Assembly (NCBI GenBank): GCA_003563465.1
Contig: PWVH01000006.1
Coordinates: 1-5,657, forward strand
Length of the DNA: 5,657 bases
Direction: 5' to 3'
From: Coriobacteriaceae bacterium
Lineage (GTDB): Bacteria; Actinomycetota; Coriobacteriia; Anaerosomatales; SLCP01
Under the pieces are notes generated by a model that did no database searches, had not been told where the DNA came from, and saw only the letters and a list, made by a program, of their open reading frames with translations. Every line of letters starts with the position of its first letter. Within the stretch, counting starts at the first letter, position 1. Shown piece by piece: positions 4,612 through 5,657 of the stretch. Both the position numbers and the translations under genes were made by a program.

Positions 4612-4937
4612 CTAACTACACTCCTTCCATCTTCCAACACTTGGCCGAGCCGGACGCGTCGGCCAGGCCCTTCACCCTATCGCATCACGGGCCGCATCGC
4701 GAGGGGCGTTCCTTGTAGACAGCATCGATTGACCTTTCGTTCTTCAGAAAGTCCGTACATCGGCACAGTGGACCGTTCGGAGGTCAGAAACGACCGAAAA
4801 GCTTCGTAAGGTGGAATCAGGAAGTCGCTGCTGTAGACTTTAGCTGTATTAACGCGCTTGGCTTTGGGCGAAATGCGGCCATGAACCGATGCCGGGGCCT
4901 CCCGTAATGCCTTGCTCAGACAGGGAGTGGTAGCGGA
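4612..4937. other. Non-coding divergent region with inverted repeats
   Basis: A 326-base gap between the starts of the FKBP gene (minus) and the winged-helix gene (plus). It holds the FKBP ribosome site, a perfect seven-pair inverted repeat at 4642-4665, TTGACC (4729-4734) followed by an imperfect dyad CTTTC/GAAAG (4734-4752), and a small dyad GACC/GGTC (4772-4786). A TANNNT box (TAGACT, 4834-4839) might serve the plus gene. Neither strand gives a convincing protein in this stretch. Confidence 0.5.
4642..4665. repeat. Perfect 7-bp inverted repeat in the FKBP leader
   Basis: TGGCCGA (4642-4648) and TCGGCCA (4659-4665) with a GC-rich 10-base loop. On the minus strand it sits 15 bases upstream of the AAGGAG ribosome site of the FKBP gene. 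It has no T-run on either side, so it is more likely a leader structure or operator than a terminator. Confidence 0.45.
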
Positions 4938-5288
4938 GTGCAGGATTTCGAGGGGATCTTGGAGCCTCAGGTCACCGAGTTCGTCGAGAATCACGTACGG
5001 TCGCTTCTGGCCTGGGACATTCTGATGTTCTTCCGTCGGAATCCAGAAGCTGCGCTCGAATCCGACGAGCTGGCCGGCAGGCTCGGGCGGAGGACAGAAG
5101 AGATCGATTCCGAGATCGGACACCTGTGTTCGGCGACGGTTCTGCGCAGGCACGAGAACGCCGTTCTTTTCAATCCCGCTGGCGCACAACGCAAGGCCAT
5201 CGATTCGTTCTTTGAGGCCTGCCAGGACCGACGTCGCAGACTGGCGCTCATCTCCTTGGTGCTTCGAAACATCGGTAGCAGGAGCTGA
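4938..5288 (+). CDS. Small winged-helix DNA-binding-like protein
   Basis: A 116-residue protein that looks like a stand-alone winged helix-turn-helix domain; I cannot name the family. Residues 20-38 (VRSLLAWDILMFFRRNPEA) suit the first helix that packs under the DNA-binding unit. ESDELAGRLGR (41-51) suits helix 2, RTEEIDSEIGHLCSATVLRR (52-71) the recognition helix and following strand, and HENAVLFNP (72-80) the wing. A C-terminal helix rich in Arg (84-112) could mediate dimerisation. The GTG start is the only common start codon between the in-frame TAA at 4905 and the domain. GGGAG at 4923-4927 lies ten bases upstream, a rather long spacing. It is in the same direction as the CNNM gene, 49 bases before it, so it may regulate or share a transcript with that gene. 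A DNA-binding role is inferred from pattern only. Confidence 0.72.
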   Translation: MQDFEGILEPQVTEFVENHVRSLLAWDILMFFRRNPEAALESDELAGRLGRRTEEIDSEIGHLCSATVLRRHENAVLFNPAGAQRKAIDSFFEACQDRRRRLALISLVLRNIGSRS

Positions 5289-5301
5289 TTTCGGCGAGCG
5301 C

Positions 5302-5330
5302 CTGTTAAGGCGGCCGGTTACTGGTAACCT
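5302..5330 (+). promoter_or_regulatory. Candidate promoter for a leaderless CNNM transcript
   Basis: TAACCT (5325-5330) fits the actinobacterial TANNNT -10 pattern and ends exactly seven bases before the ATG at 5338, which would put the transcription start on the A of the start codon. A weak -35 (CTGTTA, 5302-5307) lies 17 bases upstream. The start codon has no GGAGG-like site in front of it. Confidence 0.45.
5316..5329. promoter_or_regulatory. Palindrome overlapping the CNNM promoter, likely operator
   Basis: GGTTAC-TG-GTAACC is a perfect six-base-arm dyad eight bases before the CNNM start codon, and it overlaps the candidate -10. A dimeric regulator bound here would block transcription. 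The two-base centre makes an RNA hairpin impossible without breaking pairs, so a DNA site is more plausible. Confidence 0.5.
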
Positions 5331-5337
5331 TATCGCC

Positions 5338-5657
5338 ATGGGCAGCTACACGACCGAGGTGCTCCTGGTCCTCGGACTCATCGTCCTGAACGGATACTTC
5401 GCGGCTTCCGAGATCGCGCTCATCAGCGTGCGGCGTGCTGCCATCAAGGCCAGAGCGGACGAGGGCTCAGCCGCAGCCAGGGCGGCAGTCGATCTCACAG
5501 ACGATCCTTCACGGCTGCTGGCCACGATACAGATCGGCATAACGCTCGTCGGCTTTCTCGCTTCCGCGACGGCTGCGGTGGCCTTGGCGGCGCCTTTGGC
5601 CGAATGGCTGCGGTCTTTCCAGAGCGCATGGCTGAGCAGAGCAGCCCAAGGCCTGTC
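5338..5657 (+). CDS. CNNM/CorC-family (DUF21) membrane protein, N-terminal part
   Basis: The first 106 codons of a hemolysin-C-like CNNM transporter; the gene continues beyond the window. Full-length members have an N-terminal DUF21 membrane domain followed by a CBS-domain pair and a CorC/HlyC domain, and are linked to magnesium or other divalent cation efflux. Visible features are the first helix LLVLGLIVLNGYFAASEIAL (9-28), the conserved FAASE motif (21-25) and the basic segment SVRRAAIKARADEGSAAARA (30-49). Further on are DDPSRLLATIQIGITLVGFL (55-74), a hallmark of the family, and the start of the next hydrophobic stretch (76-87). The ATG at 5338 is preceded by CTTATCGCC with no Shine-Dalgarno, consistent with a leaderless mRNA. 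The winged-helix gene lies 49 bases upstream and the promoter palindrome lies between them. Confidence 0.93.
   Translation, partial: MGSYTTEVLLVLGLIVLNGYFAASEIALISVRRAAIKARADEGSAAARAAVDLTDDPSRLLATIQIGITLVGFLASATAAVALAAPLAEWLRSFQSAWLSRAAQGL

Noticed and set aside
4677..5339. A 220-codon open frame on the minus strand opposite the winged-helix gene
   Set aside because: Its translation is low-complexity and proline/arginine-rich with no recognisable domain, its ATG is the reverse of the CNNM start region with no ribosome site, and the plus-strand frame has clear helical periodicity.
1..5657. Mobile element, phage, CRISPR array or tRNA
   Set aside because: No transposase or integrase, no regularly spaced repeats and no cloverleaf-like sequence were seen; the only direct repeats are the 16-bp and 9-bp tandem units and a trivial GCGAACT doublet at 1037-1050.

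Overview
This is ordinary-looking bacterial chromosome of fairly high GC (about 60% by eye). It has strong GGAGG-type ribosome binding sites and frequent GTG or TTG starts. The gene set is a split nitroreductase-like protein, a DMT exporter, acylphosphatase, a lipoprotein-type Mo-pterin protein, a SlyD-like FKBP, a small winged-helix protein and a CNNM/DUF21 transporter. Together with one TANNNT -10 box placed directly against an ATG, this fits a high-GC Gram-positive (Actinomycetota, possibly a Coriobacteriia-like anaerobic lineage). That assignment is an inference from style and content; no taxonomic marker gene is present.

Layout. 1-167: probable 3' end of an upstream gene that reads best with a frameshift. 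168-977 (+): TM1586-type nitroreductase family protein. 1076-1963 (+): ten-helix EamA/DMT transporter. 1964-2239 (-): acylphosphatase, whose stop codon abuts the transporter's stop with no base between. 2240-2512: divergent intergenic region with two clear hairpins. 2513-2737 (+): 74-residue exported hypothetical protein with two cysteines. 2775-3476 (-): sulfite-oxidase-fold molybdopterin protein with a lipoprotein signal. 3477-3685: divergent promoter region with a perfect 16-bp tandem duplication. 3686-4096 (+): four-helix membrane protein, followed by a strong hairpin terminator. 4183-4611 (-): SlyD-like FKBP prolyl isomerase. 4612-4937: non-coding, with inverted repeats. 4938-5288 (+): small winged-helix protein. 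5338-5657 (+, runs off the window): CNNM/DUF21 transporter, probably leaderless and with a palindrome over its -10.

The genes do not form one pathway. They are mostly single-gene units in alternating orientation, the pattern of a chromosomal housekeeping/accessory mix rather than a mobile element. I found no transposase, integrase, phage gene, CRISPR array, tRNA or rRNA. No convincing new multi-gene system is visible. The points most worth a second look are the molybdopterin lipoprotein that lacks a twin-arginine signal, the winged-helix gene with a palindrome-controlled CNNM gene behind it, the small two-cysteine exported protein with a structured leader, and the frameshifted reading at the left edge.
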